Assembly (NCBI GenBank): GCA_017621515.1 | Contig: JAGASY010000024.1 | Coordinates: forward strand, 1 to 64,000 | Direction of reading: 5' to 3' | Source of the DNA: Bacteroidaceae bacterium | GTDB taxonomy: Bacteria > Bacteroidota > Bacteroidia > Bacteroidales > Bacteroidaceae | DNA length: 64,000 nt | Part shown: positions 62,363 to 64,000 of the stretch, piece by piece | Numbering within the stretch: the stretch's first letter is position 1 | Layout: every line of letters starts with the position of its first letter | Translations under genes and position numbers: made by a program | Notes under the pieces: generated by a model | Seen by the model: only the letters and a program-made list of their open reading frames with translations | Told to the model about the DNA's origin: nothing | The model's database searches: none

Positions 62363-62551
62363 CAGGTGTGCTCAACAGACTCCTCATGCTGTTTTTAAGT
62401 GGATGTCTTCGGCAGACTCCTCATATTATATGTATATGTATTTGCGGAGGAGTCTGTGAATACATCCACTAACACATCCAAGTCACACATGAGGAGTCTG
62501 TGAAGACATCCGCAAAAGAAGCATGAGAAATCTGTCGGATACATCTACATA
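62363..62551. repeat. Cluster of REP-like arms
   Basis: Five half-copies of the family arm in one intergenic stretch: CTCAACAGACTCCTCATG (62371-62388) and GGATGTCTTCGGCAGACTCC (62401-62420) on the plus strand. On the minus strand there are arms at about 62446-62470, 62490-62513 and 62526-62551. Together they form several alternative hairpins. This is a degenerate version of the clean palindromes at 38.2 and 40.3 kb. Confidence 0.7.
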
Positions 62552-62702
62552 AATCCATAGCGAGAAAGCACTCAAACATGCTCTACAAAAAAGATGCCAA
62601 TGGCGAAAAACAAGAACGGGCAGGAAGCACTTATGTCACGACAAATACCAAATTAGATACAAACAGACAGTAAATCACAATATTTACTATCACATTGATT
62701 TT

Positions 62703-63378
62703 CCTAATTGTTAAAATCCCAAGTCCTCTGGCACGCGTCAAAATGAGGCGCGCCGAACTTTTCCCGGAGATCGGGGCTTCTACACGCATTTTCAAAAGCC
62801 ACCGGAATTTGTGAAATAGTGTTTCATTTTAGAGCGGTTCTTTTACATTTATTTATTTTCAGCGAAGAGTTTTTGAAAAAACACTACTAAGTTTTCAAAT
62901 TTTCAGCGCGCTGTCGTTACATTTTCAGCGCACTGCAATTTTATTTGCAGCGCAGTAGAAATTCTCTCACTGTGCGCTGAAAATTTCACGACAGTGCGCT
63001 GAAAAAATAAAAGCAGTGGAGAGCGGAGAAAAAGACAATTTACTTCGACTGAAATGTTAAGAAGTGTATAATTGACGGTTTTGAAAGTGTGTCTGAACAA
63101 AAACTGAAAAGTGGATGGATTTTGGAGGTGATTCGGGAGCAAGAACGATGAATTTAGTCATAATACATTAATAATCAGAAGATTATCAAAATATTCAAAA
63201 TACTCGAAAAATTGCGTCCGGCGCGTTTTTTTGAGCATTTTTGCAAATTTTGTATTTACCTGATTATTAATACATTATACTCATGCTAATTTTTTTGCCT
63301 CTTCGCCATCGCCCAGAAACCACTCCAAGTGCTAAATTTTCATTTGGGGCGAAAATATCATTTTGTCATTTTAAGTAA
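62703..63378 (+). repeat. 670-bp noncoding element, copy 5 (subfamily B, complete)
   Basis: Full copy in the same sense as copies 1 and 2. It runs from CCTAATTGTTAAAATCCCAAG to GGCGAAAATATCATTTTGTCA. It carries GTGAAATAGTGTTTCATTTT (62812-62831), AATAAATAAATG-like text, and GCGC(A/G)CTG motifs in both orientations (62906-63003). Best match is the reverse complement of copy 4. It fills the gap between the sigma gene and the end of the S9 peptidase gene; no gene is seen within it. Confidence 0.88.
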
Positions 63379-63484
63379 GAGCAAAAAGAAGCCCACTCGA
63401 CTGCCACGAATGAACTTACACTATCTTCGTAGCAGCCGGGTGGGCATACTCTTGATTGATTCCTATTGTTTATCAACCTCTATA

Positions 63485-64000
63485 CTACAGACTTTTCGGC
63501 TTATAGATGGCATTCCACCAAGTAGAATCCCCCTTTAACCATTTGGCAAACCACGCATTAATCGTGTTCTGCCACCAGATGCGCTTGTTGTAATCATTGA
63601 TGTGATGGTCTTGTCCATCCACCACCACGAGAGCCGTCTCTCGTCCGAGCAGTTTCAATGCTGTGTACATCTGAATACTCTCGCCCACAGGCACATTGAC
63701 ATCGGCAGACCCGTGCAGGAAGAGCAGAGGAGTATGTATCTTGTCAGCATTGAACAGCGGACTTTGGTCAACGTACAGTTTCTTGTCCGTCCACGGATAA
63801 CTGCCCGCCATAGACACTTCGCTGTAACTGTATCCCCAGTAGCCCTCGCCCCAGTAGCTTGTATGGTCGCTGATTCCTGCATGAGAAATCGCCGCTGCAA
63901 ACATGTCGGTACGTGTCTGGAGATACTGTGTCATAAATCCTCCGTAGCTTGCTCCGATACAGCCTATCTTCTTGTCATCGACAAAGGCATGTTCCTTGCA
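63485..64000 (-). CDS. S9-family prolyl oligopeptidase-like serine peptidase (C-terminal part)
   Basis: The C-terminal 171 residues of a gene that continues beyond the window edge. The catalytic triad is visible: Ser in IGASYGGFMTQ, Asp in LHGSADVNVP and His in DGQDHHIND. YVDQSPLFNADKIHTPLLFL is typical of DPP4/acylaminoacyl-peptidase-like S9 enzymes. The start and the propeller domain are not in view. Confidence 0.9.
   Translation of the reverse strand, partial: CKEHAFVDDKKIGCIGASYGGFMTQYLQTRTDMFAAAISHAGISDHTSYWGEGYWGYSYSEVSMAGSYPWTDKKLYVDQSPLFNADKIHTPLLFLHGSADVNVPVGESIQMYTALKLLGRETALVVVDGQDHHINDYNKRIWWQNTINAWFAKWLKGDSTWWNAIYKPKSL

Overview
The window comes from a Bacteroidales chromosome, most likely Prevotellaceae or a close relative. 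The evidence is SusC/SusD-type receptors, an ECF sigma/FecR pair, a hybrid two-component sensor, DUF4249 and TlpA-type lipoproteins, promoters of the TTTG-N18/19-TAnnTTTG type, and the absence of Shine-Dalgarno sequences. The family is inferred and was not tested against a database.

Layout. 0.9-13.0 kb is one leftward nutrient-uptake operon: ECF sigma, FecR anti-sigma, an STN-bearing SusC, SusD, a metallopeptidase-like lipoprotein without the HExxH motif, a TlpA-type thioredoxin protein, and an S41 protease fused to a TlpA thioredoxin. 13.1-20.2 kb holds a secreted YD-repeat/Fn3 protein and a lipoprotein/TonB-receptor/DUF4249 operon. 20.3-23.3 kb is a small accessory patch (TfoX-like, DJ-1/PfpI, zinc-ribbon/PNPOx, a broken copy of the TfoX gene start, a DUF2971 gene) beside tRNA-Met and tRNA-Gln. 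24-37 kb is a rhamnoside region: a GH27 and a GH106-type glycosidase, a secreted protein, then rhaB-rhaA-rhaT-rhaD. 37.6-49 kb is mostly housekeeping: YrdC/Sua5, ClC, fmt, a sigma factor with small stress proteins, tRNA-Glu, rpsT, gyrB, an RlpA-like protein, an O-acetylhomoserine sulfhydrylase, recO. 49.3-59.5 kb is a fructan locus: a GH32 fructanase, a sugar permease and a fructokinase in one operon, opposite a BT1754-like hybrid sensor. The susC/susD pair here has collapsed to a susC head joined to a susD tail. 59.7-64 kb has fabI, a lipoprotein, an ECF sigma factor and the end of an S9 peptidase.

The most unusual content is noncoding. Five copies (four complete, one cut by the left edge) of a roughly 670-bp element full of GCGCACTG motifs lie at about 0, 15, 30, 50.7 and 63 kb, in both orientations and in two sequence subfamilies. 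A second, shorter palindromic family built from GGATGTATTCAACAGACTC-type arms occurs at 0.5-0.8, 30.3, 38.2, 40.3 and 62.4 kb. A separate 182-bp near-perfect palindrome lies upstream of rhaB. The fructanase and the susC remnant share an 18-bp upstream motif (17 of 18 identical), a candidate operator for the hybrid sensor.
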